Origin: Nymphaea colorata
Lineage: Eukaryota; Streptophyta; Magnoliopsida; Nymphaeales; Nymphaeaceae
Direction: 5' to 3'
Assembly: GCF_008831285.2 (NCBI RefSeq)
Contig: NC_045142.1
Coordinates: 20,463,354-20,527,353 of the forward strand
DNA: 64,000 bases
This document shows positions 45,460 through 57,536 of the stretch, in pieces. The position numbers and the translations under genes are program-made. The notes beneath the pieces are model-generated. The model worked only from the letters and a program-made list of their open reading frames with translations, searched no databases and was not told the origin of the DNA. How positions within the stretch are numbered: the stretch's first letter is position 1; each line of letters opens with the position of its first letter.

Positions 45460-47385
45460 TTATCCCCATCAAATGTAGATGGCAATAGCATGTCGGGAAG
45501 TGGGACTTGAATAGAGGGGGGGTCCCCATTCTCGGGATCAGATTCATCTGATCTACTTCTTGGGCACGAACCAGAGAGCTTCTCTTCTGTGGCTCAATTC
45601 CTCCTTCAATTGCTTCTTCTGGAACAGTTTCACTCGATAGTCATACTCCTGGAAATAGGCCTTCCTCTGTTCCTTGCTCAGCTTAGCTATCTGAGATTTT
45701 CCCAAAGGTTTGAATGGCAGAAGCTGATCATATTCTTCTTCGTCAGTATCAGCTTCAGGCAACTCTTCCTCCATCTCAAAGTACGCTTCCTCATGATCTG
45801 CAGAGGCAAGACTAGGATGGGATCTTGACTGCAACAATGAGGACAGCAGAAATGCAACCGGTACTGAACGATAACGATGACCACGGAACAAGAGTTTTGT
45901 GATGGCAGGATCTTGCGGTCTCAGTAGAGAATTTACTTCTGTTAATATCTTAGAAGAGTAGCATAACAGGAGCAACCGAGGCTGCCAACTCTGCCCATTG
46001 GGCAGCAACTGGTGGCCGCGTTGATTCCGTCTGCATGATGGGTGGTTCTCAACAAGCACCACCTGATTCATGAGACGCATATCTCCAGCTGCCTGCCGGA
46101 TGGAATTCTGAACGGCTTGCGACCTATGTGAAACCAATGTTGCATAAGGAAGTGGAGAGCCGCTGGGACCTTCTGGTGGTGCAGAAGATGCATGAGTGAG
46201 AGCCACGGTGACATTGAACCATATGGATGTCCCAAGGTTAGAGGTGATCGACTCTAACAATGGAAGATTATTGGTGTCACGTGAACAGGTGTCCATCCGA
46301 TCGACATAAAAGATAATATCTGGTCGGAATTTTTTCATGAATTTCTTCACCGACGAAAGAAATTTCCTGTTGGTACGCTGTTCCATAACTGAAGGTCTTA
46401 ATCCTGGAGTATCAATCACTCGAAGTTTCACACCATCCACAATGCCAGTGGTCACTCGCACCATACTTGTAGCTGGCCGAAAGGCATCGGTTGGAACTTT
46501 GTCTTCACCAAATATAGAATTGATGGTTGCACTCTTGCCAACTCCAGTCCTTCCAATGACCAAAATAGTGCAGGAGAAGTCGATCTCCTCTTTGCCATCT
46601 TCTTCTAGCTTTTTTGCAGTTTGGAAAGCGGTGTCTAGGCTGAAGAGTCTTGTAGTTTTACTATTCCTCGTTCCTTCAGCAAGAGCTAACCTGTAAAGAA
46701 CCTGAGCAACAGCCGACTCGTCGAGTGACTGTCCTAATCTGTAGACAAGGCACAAAAAATTCATCCTGATCATGTTTATCTTGTCATGAAGCTTCTTCTC
46801 GTCATCATCCATGTTGTCTGTTTCTGATTCTCTCATGGCTGAAGAAGCAAAATTACCCGCACTACTAATTCTGCGAGGTGCAGACAGACCTAATGCCGGA
46901 ACTGATGAGTGATGATCCCAAACCGGCAGGGTTTTGAGAGGTGGATCTGGCATTAACATTGCTTGCGGCCTTCAACAGAGCAGTCAGGGTAGCTGAATCA
47001 AACAACACTTTATCATCATCACCATATTCTTCTTCTTCTTCACTATCTGCTGCCTCAATGATGTCAGATGCGGTAGACCCGTTCTCAGCAAATCTGACGT
47101 CAGAGTTTCTGGAGAACTTCACGAAATTCTCTAACTCCCTGACGAAATTCAAATCATCACTGTTGTCACCTGTAGCAATTGATCCATCATCAGCATCCAG
47201 CTCTTCCTTGTTTCTAAATTCGGAATCATTTGGCACCTGTGAACTAGTTCGGGGTGACTTGTTCACGACCAAGTTCTGCAATTACCCTGGTGCCACCAGC
47301 CACTTTGGTCTCTATTGATCCCAACTTCCCGCCATTATCCTCTACCTCCAGAGAGCTCGTGCCAAAAGAACCAACCCTGCCCACC
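45460..47385 (-). pseudogene. Toc159-family chloroplast import receptor pseudogene without M domain
   Basis: Toc159/132/120 proteins are GTPases of the chloroplast outer envelope that receive preproteins. Read on the minus strand, an acidic part comes first (about 47380-46900: SSLEVEDNGGKLGSIETKV, IIEAADSEEEEEYG, LFDSATLTALLKAAS, NPAGLGSS). Then comes a frameshift near 46910 and a 468-codon frame (46959-45553) with EKKLHDKINMIRMNFLCLVY, P-loop GRTGVGKSA (residues 136-144), DTPG (183-186), THAS (255-258), NSLLRPQDPA, and EEYDQLLPFKPLGKSQIAKL. After KKQLKEEL the frame is lost. A short M-domain start survives in another frame (SIQVPLPDMLLPSTFDGD, about 45460-45520), and then homology stops. The membrane-anchoring M domain (several hundred residues) is absent. 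A further frame break lies near 47270. Confidence 0.85.
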
Positions 47386-49325
47386 ATAAAAAAACTTCAT
47401 CCCTAATGTTTCTTAATGAGGCACTGCCGTTCATCATCTCTGTGATTTTGAACATTGGTTGTCACTGCCAAATTATAAGTTAAAAACTTGACTATTTTAA
47501 ATTGTCCTGATCCCAACTCAAAAGAACTGCTTAGAGAATTTTAAAATTTAAAGCTCATAACTGATGGTTGTCAGTCCAAGTTATTATTTGGACAATCTCA
47601 TGAATAAGGATGTAATTGAGCCTGGATACGATTCTAGGATTTTGATTTTTTTTCCTGGTTTTCTGTTAGTACCAATTCATCCAGCGATGATTTTTTAAAG
47701 TACTTATTGAAACTAACCCGTTTAAATCCCTGGAAATTTATGTCATAAAAAGTAAACTATCTTTCACCAGCGTTTGAATTTTAGAAATTGGGTTTTGAAT
47801 TTTTTCAACTGTTTAAATGAATTTAACGATGCTGCAAATTTATGCTTAAAAATTTAAAATTTCTCTATGTCTCACCTCTTTTCCGTGACCATTGTTCTTA
47901 TTTCTCTGAAGATGGTCGAAGCTGACCTTCACTTAGAAAATACAGATTTCACACGCTGATAGCACGAGAAGTATATAGGAAAGCATGAGAGATGGTCTAA
48001 TATATATATATATATATATATATCATGTTTAAACTTTTAAGGGTGAAGGGTGTTACAGGGCTTTCTGCAACAGATTTCGTGCATTAACATTTCGCACCAA
48101 AGGGTTCGAACAATATTTTTCCTACCAACATTTCATCTCCTAAACAATATGAATGCCCTTTTCATTTCCCCTTTTCTTCTATGACAATAAGGGACTCCTA
48201 TCACATCAAACCAACGAACGTGCTTGATCTGTGAAGTAAACACACGTCGAGCTTCCACCATATACCAACTCTCATACTCACAATTCAAAGCCAAGAGATC
48301 TGAGACTCCTTGATAAAGATCAGATGTGCCCTAAGTTGAAGCTTATGAACCATGTTCAGATGCTCATAACCTAACAACCATTTTAATTTTTCATCTAGTG
48401 TCATTACAGTAGTATATTTACAGCACCAAGAATCTGCCTCACATGAACAATTTGATCAAATAAGGCAGCAATCAGCACAGTGCGTCCCGGCTGCCATTTC
48501 TTCATGTAGATGAGAGGCAGCCAACCACCAGTAATCGAGCCTTACAACCCAATCATTGCAACTAGATTCAATATGTATCACTAGCTTTGAGACTACTGCG
48601 CAGATTCCATGTCATCTAAAGCAAGGCATCCATCCATGCTGGGTGACTCGTTGACATAGATGGATGAACTGCAGAAGGAAGATTTTTGAAGGTTTACTGT
48701 TGTGGCCACCACCTCAGAACTGAGAAGTCCTTTGACATATTGGAAGCCAACCGTTTTGGCATGCGACACAAATATACATGCTGCATCAGTTACGATGGAG
48801 TAAATAGTGGAATAATTAAGACAAAAGTGAATGTCCACTTTACTCTGCCTTGTTTTAAGTTTTAACTAGGGAACCATGTGATCCTGATGTACAAAACAAG
48901 CGTTGAGCTTAACAGCATAGTTTTTTACTGGCAAGAATAAGCCTATCGCAAATTAGAGGAAAGAGAAACACAATGTAGCCTCTAGCATGCCACATCTTAT
49001 TGAGAAATAGATCGGAAAATCAGTTCTTAGATCCCCAAAATCATGTTTCTCATATATGCTAGTTCTTAGATTTTTTTTTTCACATTTCCACGTCCGATTC
49101 AATCTCATCCATATTAATTACTTGTAATATTGGATTAGGACTCATCACTGTCATTTTTTAATATCAAATGGTATTCGTTCTTGTTGCTTACAAATAGCAG
49201 CTGACCCTTTGTTGTCGACAAGAAAGAGGAAGAGCGACCGACTTTCGTCCTCGCAGAGAGGAGGAAAGTGGGGGAGAAGGATAGGAGAAAGGGTTGAGAA
49301 GGGAACACGATCAGAGAAGGGAGTC
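47386..49325. other. No gene seen; (TA)n near 48000-48023
   Basis: AT-rich spacer between two oppositely transcribed gene remnants, so it may contain both promoters if they were once active. No frame of note; an 81-codon minus frame at 48593-48838 has no recognisable motif. Confidence 0.55.
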
Positions 49326-52300
49326 ATGGTTTCCACCAGGCGTAGCTCTTCATCGGCGAAGGTCTCTACGCCGTCGCCGGTGCCAAGCAGCAAGCATCTC
49401 AAGGTATTCGGATGAAGCAAAGCTTTCCCAAATCTTGTTCGTTATTGTTTACCCATACTTGTGTTTGTTGTCTACTGAAACCCAACGTCTGGGTTCTGTG
49501 TTTTTCTTGGGGGGTTGTTTTCCTTTGGGGTTTGAATTGGGGGAATCAGGCGGAGAACTCGCATCCAAAAGAGGTGCCCGCAGCACCCAGGGACGATGTG
49601 CTCAACTCGAAGGAATTGGCGTTGTCGTCTTCACGATACCAGCTCCCCTCTGATCCGGCGACTGGTTCTGTGGAAGATCCGGCACCGGCTGAAACCCCAG
49701 CTTCAGATCTAGATGCCTTCCGTCGACAAACCGGTCGTGATGCCACCTCCTTCACCAGGTTTGTATCCCGAGTTCTGCAAGTGCCACTTGGGGAGAACGA
49801 TGATTGTGAAAACCTGCTTTCCTTAATCTTTTTCCATTTTGCTTACCCTGGGCTTGTAGGTTCTGCGCCGATGGAGGTGGAGAAATTGAAGACAGTGAGT
49901 GCCATCGACATGGAATAATAGGTCGAAGAAAAGGACGCCTAATTTGGAATCGTTGACTGCATGGGGAAGACTTATATCACAGTATCCGCAGGTATGTTCC
50001 CCGATCCACTTCCTCATTGCTGATCGAGTACATTGTCTTGTTGATTCTCCTGACTTCGGCTGTAGGTCATGTATAGGGAGGTTTTTACTGCCGCAATTTG
50101 GTCAGATTTCGGTTGTAGGCATCGGCTGTGTCGGTTGCATGTTGTTCTGATTCATTAACTAACATGGACTTGAGGTCCCTTCAGGGATTTCCGTGTTTAT
50201 AAAGTATGGTGCCTTGATTTGAATTACGCTGTCATGCTCGTCAAGATCGTTAGTCTTGTATGCTGTTGCTCTGGATGGGAAATTTGGAAGTCTATGTCTG
50301 TTTCAGGCAAAGCAGTTTCCTCAGTTATCAGCTTAATAATTTTTTTCTCTGTACTGGATTCAAGAGTTTGAGATTTGCCTTGTCGCTTGGTCCTATTTCA
50401 CAGTGTAGAAGGTAAACTCTAGGATTATCATTTGTCGTCAGTGTATGAAAATGAGTTCTCTAAGTGGTGTAGCTTGGTTCAGGCCTTTCACAGACCTCTC
50501 AAATAGGACGCAAGCCAACATATCCTGCAAATGAAGGGCAGCATAAGGTCATGATAAGGAGTAGGTAGATAACAGAAATGAAGTCAATTCCATTATGCCT
50601 CCATGTACGACGACATTGTGTTTGGATGTGTTTTGCTAATGTTGTATTAGTTTGTGGTCAAGAATATATTTTAAGTTCATTTATGGCATCTTTCCATGGT
50701 CAGCCAATTATATAAACGGATGAGGGCAAGTGAATCATTAGAAACCAGTGTCAGAGACAGTCTTTTATAGTTAATCTAAGAATGTGATTGCTTAGTAGTG
50801 TACATCTTCCCAATCAATTTTGTTATTTATATGAGGTTAAGGACCTAAGGTACTTGAGTAGAAAAGAGCATCCTCATTAGCCTATTGTGTTGAAACCTGG
50901 CATGTCAGAGGAACCCTGGAAACTGGATGCGACTTATTGTTGTGGTTGGTTCCGAGTATGTTGGAGAATGCTTTCAATATGTGAATTCTGACCAGTTAGT
51001 TACTTCATACATAGAAGCTCTCAAGGTAATTTATTGTTGTAAATTGCGCAAGCTGTTGGGAGTTGAGACTTGAGACAGTTCAATCACCTACAAAATTAGT
51101 ATTGAGATGCACTAGTGGATAATGCATAAAGTGTTGCCACATTAGTGGGAAGGTTTTAGGATTTTTGACGTATAATGGTTTAAACTCCATTCCCTTGCTT
51201 TTATTGCATTATTTCATATTTAACCAATCTTCAAGTGGCCTAGTGGCTGGCACTTCAAGTCTTCTAATTAGTGTTGCGCTTCTTGGTCCGTCTGGTAGAT
51301 ATTTTCTCCCATATATCCAAAATGATATTGCCCTTTTTGCTTCTCTTAAATAACCTTGATGCTTGAGATGTGATGTTATCCAGCATATTGGCACATAACA
51401 TTTTCTATTGCTGTTTGTTTTTTGTTTAAGGAGCCAACATGGTGACTCTGGTAGTTAAACAGAAATCTGAAGAAATGTAGAGAAAAGATAATCTCCACTG
51501 AGTTAGTACTAAAATACTGATTATACATATTGTGGAAAATAGAAAGAGAAAACAGAAAAGAGAATTCCCTCTGAAGGTCTGACATTGATTGAAACTCGGT
51601 CTGGGTCATCAAGTTGACCTGTTAAGTCACGAGTCGTAAATGGACAAGTCAAGTCCCCAGTCACTGAGTTTTAAAACATTGCGCGATATGTGTTTGTATA
51701 TGTATATATGTACAATAAAAGAAAAACATGTGTTTATACATAATGGTATTTTGACTTTATTACGTTTGGCATTTTAATGTTGTGTTTCCATTCTTTTTGT
51801 TTTCTTTTGTTTTAGTTGACCAACTTTGAGTGATTCAAACCAACTAGTACAACTAGATTTTAGGGACTTGGCTAACTTTTGTGTGATATCATATTCTGAA
51901 GGTGAGATTTGGAGACATTTGTCTGCAGGATTAGATTAAAGTTATTGCTCCTTTAAAAGCTAGGAAATCAATTATGCCTCAGTCTGTTTATTCCCTTCTC
52001 TTTATGACGCTTCTACAGTGCACATTTCTTTTTGGGCTGTAGAAGTTGATTTAGAAATTAGAATTCCAGATTTATTACACACGGTGGAAGTATTAGTCAA
52101 TTGTGTGTTGCTTTTTTAATGTAGACTGAAATTTTGCAAGTTTTATTTTTTCAGAATCCTCATTTGCTCATGTATGTTCCTGTTTTCACGGTTTGTCAAA
52201 GTCGTAGAAGCAACTTGTACTTGAAGGATTCATCTGTGAGTTCAGTTCTTTGTCGACTGAAGTTTGTGCAGGTAATCTTAAAATTTATCTTAAACTTATT

Positions 52301-55300
52301 TGTGACATTATTTGCAAGATAGCATATATTTATCTTGTTTTCTGCAAATACTACCTTAAACTTGTGACTGGCATGTGCTCTCTGGAATCATTATTGGTGA
52401 TGGGAACAGCGGGAGGAAGGATGCACAGTATATTGGAAAATGCAGGAGCTAAAGGATCCATTGAAGTCAACGGAAAGCCTGTCAAAAAGAACTCAGATGT
52501 CATCCTTCGGGCTGGGGATGAGCTGGTGTTTAGTTCATCTGGCAACCATTCTTATGTATCCTTTACTTGCTACTGGAACACACTGTTGCGTACTAAACTT
52601 AAGATTTGGTTCTATGGGACTTCATGGTGCTCTCTGCCTCTCTCTATCATTAACTTGGTACTGGACATGTGTCTCTGTCTAACAAACTAGTCATAGTGGC
52701 AGAACATTTTGCATATCTTATCAAAATTTTATTTTGTTTTTCTTTTCGACAGACATCTGTTTATTGATACAAATACATGTGTATGCAGTATGCACAAAAT
52801 AGTCTGATATCTGGGTCATAATTTTATGTAGTTAGCTCTGAAGTAGCTGAATTCTAAGGTTCTTTCTTCTAGGCCGCTGCATTATATGATATGGAGGCGT
52901 ATCGTACGATGCATGTCATATAAGTTGGCAACTTGGCTGAATATATATCATACACATTTTTCATGTGTGTCTTATATGTTTTGACCATATCTTGCCTTGT
53001 CTTATGATACGGTGCAATTTTTAAAAAAGGGGCACGATGCACCTTTTGATTGATTTTCTTTTTTAAACTGCCCCTTCTCCTCCATTTCTGACACATTTGA
53101 GAGCTTTGGGAGAGAGTTTTGCTGGTTTTGGAGAGAAATTGCCAAATAAATCATCAATTTGAGGGAGAAAGTGTCATTTTAGAGGAAGATTTGCTCGTGG
53201 GAAACCCGTTCATGTTTGGAAAAATAAGTCTTATGTGTTTTTTCTTATACAAAAGATATACGATCTCTCGATTTCAAGGTTTATATATATTTCTATTGTT
53301 TTCTAAAGTTTACCATAAGTTTCTGTTTGTTTTATGAGATATTTTTTTTATCTTTTAATGTGTTGTTACCATATTGTGGCTTATGAATGATGAATCGTGT
53401 ATGTTCATTTATGTGTGTGATGAGTGTTTTATATAGAACAAATATTCATAGTTTTCTGAAATTTTTTCTGGTTTTTTTTTGGTGAGTTAAAAAATATTTT
53501 ATGATACACTATGGTATGTCATGACTTATGATATGGTGTATAGGTTATCTCAACCGATATGCGTTACAATAAGCCTTTACAGTTTACAACATTGCTTTTA
53601 GGCATTCTTTGCATCCTTGCTCCATGGTATTCCTTAAAATGCGTTTAGATTTTCCAGCAGCTTACAGTTGAGAGTCCTACTGCTGCATCTTCTGTAGGTA
53701 TTGCAGAGGCTCACAGTGCCCCTTTAAAATGAGGTTCAAGTTGAAGCAAGATCTCGTGATCCATCTGCTGTGGCAGGGGCATCAATATTGGCGTCTCTAT
53801 CAAACCTTGGGAATGATCTGTCACTTCTTCCTCCACCTTCCCAAAGCAATGAGGATGCCCAACAAGCAATAGGGAGACCAGTATTATCTACTGCCTTTGA
53901 ATTACCAGACGATTCTGTTCCCATGCTTGATATCAATACCTGCACCAGGAAAGGCAGTGCTGATCAAAATTCTGGAACTGATGTGCCACTAGATGATAAT
54001 GCACCCGCACCAGCTGAACAAACATCCAGAGTAGATCTTAATGTTGGCAACATTGATCGTGGTATGAATGCAGATAATGGCAGATGGAACTTTAAGTCCA
54101 TTTCACATAAAAAATTTATGCGTATGCTGAAGGATACAGTTGACATTGATGCAAGTGGGTCCCTTTTCAAACAATTACTTGAAGATAGAAAGGAGATGTT
54201 TAAGGATTCTGATTCATCAACGCTTTTGCCAATGTCTGCTAAATGTCAAGCTTTTAAGGACAACATGCGCGAGGGAATTCTGGATGGTCAAAACACTCAA
54301 GTGTCATTTGACAACTTCCCTTATTATATGAGGTATCATATTCTATCCATTCGGTTTCTGCAAAAATTCCTTTGTTTTTTGTGACTTTAGACTAGCTTTT
54401 GTCTCATGATGTGAGATGTGTCCATATCTTGTTTTGTTACATATTATAATTGGTTTATTCTTTTGGATTTCATATATCAAAATGTGAGATGAGAATCTGT
54501 TATGTCTAAGTCACCATATGCCAAGCTAATCTCTCTATTATATAGTCTCTAGAATTACATGCATACAATGTTATTGCTTATATATAATCGAAGTAGAATA
54601 GGGACAAGAAAAAGAACATTTCTGTCATGGATCCAACATTGTAAAAAGCATGGCAGAATCAATCTCCAGTATCCTTCCCCAAATTGGGCATCTGGTTGCA
54701 CCTTGGTATCTAGTATTTACATATCGACTTTACTTGATACCAAAATGGACCTGAAATTGTATGAGATTGTTTCTTTTGCATGACCAAAATGGACCTGAAA
54801 TTACAAAATTTAGGAAGTTAAGGAAGTTTGTATTTTGCATATTAGAGTGTGGTGCTTGAGATGAAGAGAAAAAGTTAAGGTCGAATTGGTACTGTAGAGA
54901 TAAAGCTAAGGAAACTGTACTATAAACTATAAGCTGAAGACAAAATATTAATGAAATTGTACAATTCTATACTAGTCTTCGTATCTATCTGGATAACAGC
55001 AATTGAACATTATCTTGCCCATGTTTCCGAGAAAGTAGCATCATAATTCTTAATTTTGCAAACATGTTTAGCGTTTCTTGTAGTTGCTTGTTATGATAAG
55101 CAGTAATATTATATGCTTATATGTATTGATTTATCAAAACTTTGAGCTACAGTTTGATAATCCTTGTTTTGTTTAGGGAAAACACACAAAATGCGTTGAT
55201 TTGTCCTATCTACATACATTTGAAGCGCAAGGAGTTTGCCAAGTTTACCACAGATCTTCCTACTGTTAGTGCAAGAATTTTGTTATCAGGTCCTTCAGGT

Positions 55301-55783
55301 ACTCTTCTTGGAAATTTGTGGGTGTTAAGTGGAGGTTAGTTTTATCTACAAATGCTGTTACCATATGCTGTCATTTCTCTTTTAGGTTCAGACATATATC
55401 AGGAGACATTGGCAAAAGCACTTGCCAACTTTTTTGGTTCCAAATTGCTTATAGTAGATGCAAACTCATTACCGAATGTAAGTGCATGATTGTGTTTGCA
55501 CATGTTTGTCTTGATTTTTTTTTTTCAATTTATTTTTCCTTCTTTAATTTCTTTAGAACTTTATTTCGGTTAGGGGCTGTCAGCAAAGGATTCAGATGTT
55601 AACAAGGATGGTGTAAGAGTTGAGAAGTTATCCGGTTCTGTTAAACATCGTTCTTCACATTCAGATGCTGTGCAGCAGAAGAAGCCAACTTCTAGTGTTG
55701 AAGCAGATATTGTTTGCTCTTCTGCCATTAACTAGAAATCCCCACCGAAACAGGAGGCTTCAACTGCATCATCCAAAACCTAG
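49326..55783 (+). pseudogene. FHA/AAA-ATPase-like gene, truncated before the ATPase core
   Basis: Resembles the plant FHA-domain AAA-ATPase family (Arabidopsis At4g02480-type), about 1,200 residues. Exon 1 (49326-49403) begins MVSTRRSSSSAKVSTPSP. Exon 2 starts at 49550 (AENSHPKEVPAAPRD). TAWGRLISQYPQ ends at about 49990. Exon 52155-52271 encodes NPHLLMYVPVFTVCQSRRSN, the FHA start. Exon 52410-52555 holds AGAKGSIEVNGKPVKKNS and DELVFSSSGNHSY, but its start needs a frame change. Exon 53658-54332 holds DPSAVAGASILASLSNLG and QVSFDNFPYYM, with a one-base shift at about 53731. Exons 55177-55298 (RILLSGPSG) and 55386-55477 (LLIVDANSLPN) follow. The last exon starts at 55574 and has TAG at 55733. 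Walker A/B and the AAA domain are missing; the sequence passes into repeat. The family call is from memory. Confidence 0.75.
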
Positions 55784-57536
55784 TCCAGCTCAGTTGGCTA
55801 GCCCCAACGACTCCTTTTGGAGCAATCGGACCTAGTCCAACTGCTAGTTCTCTTCTATCTTCTATTTTTTCTTTTTTTATTCCTTTGTTCTTCGTTGTGT
55901 ATGTACTGCTGTTGTTTTTGCCATTGTTAGGAAGTCGTTTTCTACAGCTTTTGGTAGGACTCAATAATATTTTTCGTTCTCTATTTTTTTGGGCTTTTCA
56001 TGGAGTTTCACTGTATATATTATATGTGACTATTGTCAGTCACATTTTCATGGTGTCAGAGCTCCGGTTTGGGCTTTGATTTGCTGATTGTGAGTAACCT
56101 TTTTGTTGGTTCATAAATACATTGTTCACCAACTATTTAGTGAAATTACTGAAGCCTTAAGGAATGGTTGCTGCTGCCCTTGCATGGAGACTAATACCGT
56201 GCTGATTTTGCTGACTGCACACCTTTTGAAGCCAGTTGGTGAGATGACATTTATGGGAACTCATTACCCATCAACCAACCTTTTGTCTAGAAGACCATAC
56301 TTTGACTAGAGAGCTGATGAAGTTCGTTGCTCTACCTAACAGGCCCATCTAGTTTGATAAATACTCCTCTCTTTAGATAGAGGAGAGTTCCTACTTCTGG
56401 TAACATACCATTTGATGTCAAGGACTTTTTTTGAAAGAGGAAATTTTTAATTTTGATTAAAAGAATTTTAAAAGGGTCTTCTCACACAAATGATATGCCT
56501 TAATTTTATTCTTATTTCCTCTCTAAGTAAAAGGAAAATGTTTCAAAGTTTTGTTGTCAATCACTAGAAGAGCAAGTCTAGAAAAATCCTAGATATGAAT
56601 GGTGAGGAAAAATTCTATGAAGCTGAGAAAGTCAAAACTAGGAAAGGTTATTGACTCTACCGATCAAGAGTCTACAAGGATTTAGCAGGAAAATATCCTA
56701 AGAGAGGCCATAATGCCATTTAAAATCTTGGCAGGTAGCAAAATCAGAGTTGAGAGATGGGCTCGGGGCTTGTGTAGTCGTTCCTCTGGGTCAGTAATCG
56801 AGAGTACCGGGTAGGCATAAAGGTGATTTATGTTTATGCTGCGAAGATGATGACTTATGAACTTTTGGCATATTGAAAACCTGCAAGGTGAAACGGGTTG
56901 GATACGTGACAAAGCTACACATAACCACCAAAGTGGTGGAGCTCTGTAGTAGCCTCTGGGATGGTGAGGTATTCCCTCAGAGGTAAAGGTCGGCCTAAAA
57001 AAAAAAAAATCAAAAGCAAGAAAAAAAGGCAAAAATCCGCTACAAAAAAATAAAAAGATAAAAAGATAAAAAGAAAAAAAGGTGTCTGCCAAAAGATGAA
57101 TGCTGAACTCATAGGAATTAAATGTGACAATCTTTTGTGGATGTGCAATTATTAGGTCAATATCTGCTCATATTTTTTGACTTCTAAGACGTCGAGGATG
57201 ATTCCTGTATGTTCATATTTTGGAACTTTAAAGACATCCCTTCTAGAGATTCAACAACATTAATGCCAAATGAATCCTGATGCTTGTATGGTATTGAGGA
57301 TAAATGAAGGGCATATCATTTGCACAACACGAGCACTAAAGCCTATGATTTAAATTGATGATTTATAAGCTATTTCAAAGTAAAAAACTTGACATCTCTT
57401 GTTATGTTTTCTGGCTTCTTAGGCGATCTCCCAACCCCTTTTTGTTCTTGAATGATGTTGTCATTTTCATTACCAAACTGGTTGTCCGTTCACATAATGG
57501 ATGAAGCCTCTCAAACATATCCACTGATTTTCAAAT
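55468..57536 (+). repeat. 2-kb duplicated block, copy 2
   Basis: Same block as 31456-33455, here still joined to the upstream exons of the FHA/AAA-like gene, so this copy has the older context. It retains about 86 bp (acceptor plus exon start) that copy 1 lost. It ends at ATTTTCAAAT, where element F begins. Confidence 0.93.

Noticed and set aside
45589-45828. Plus-strand frame opposite the Toc pseudogene
   Set aside because: Antisense shadow of the GTPase frame, without motifs of its own.
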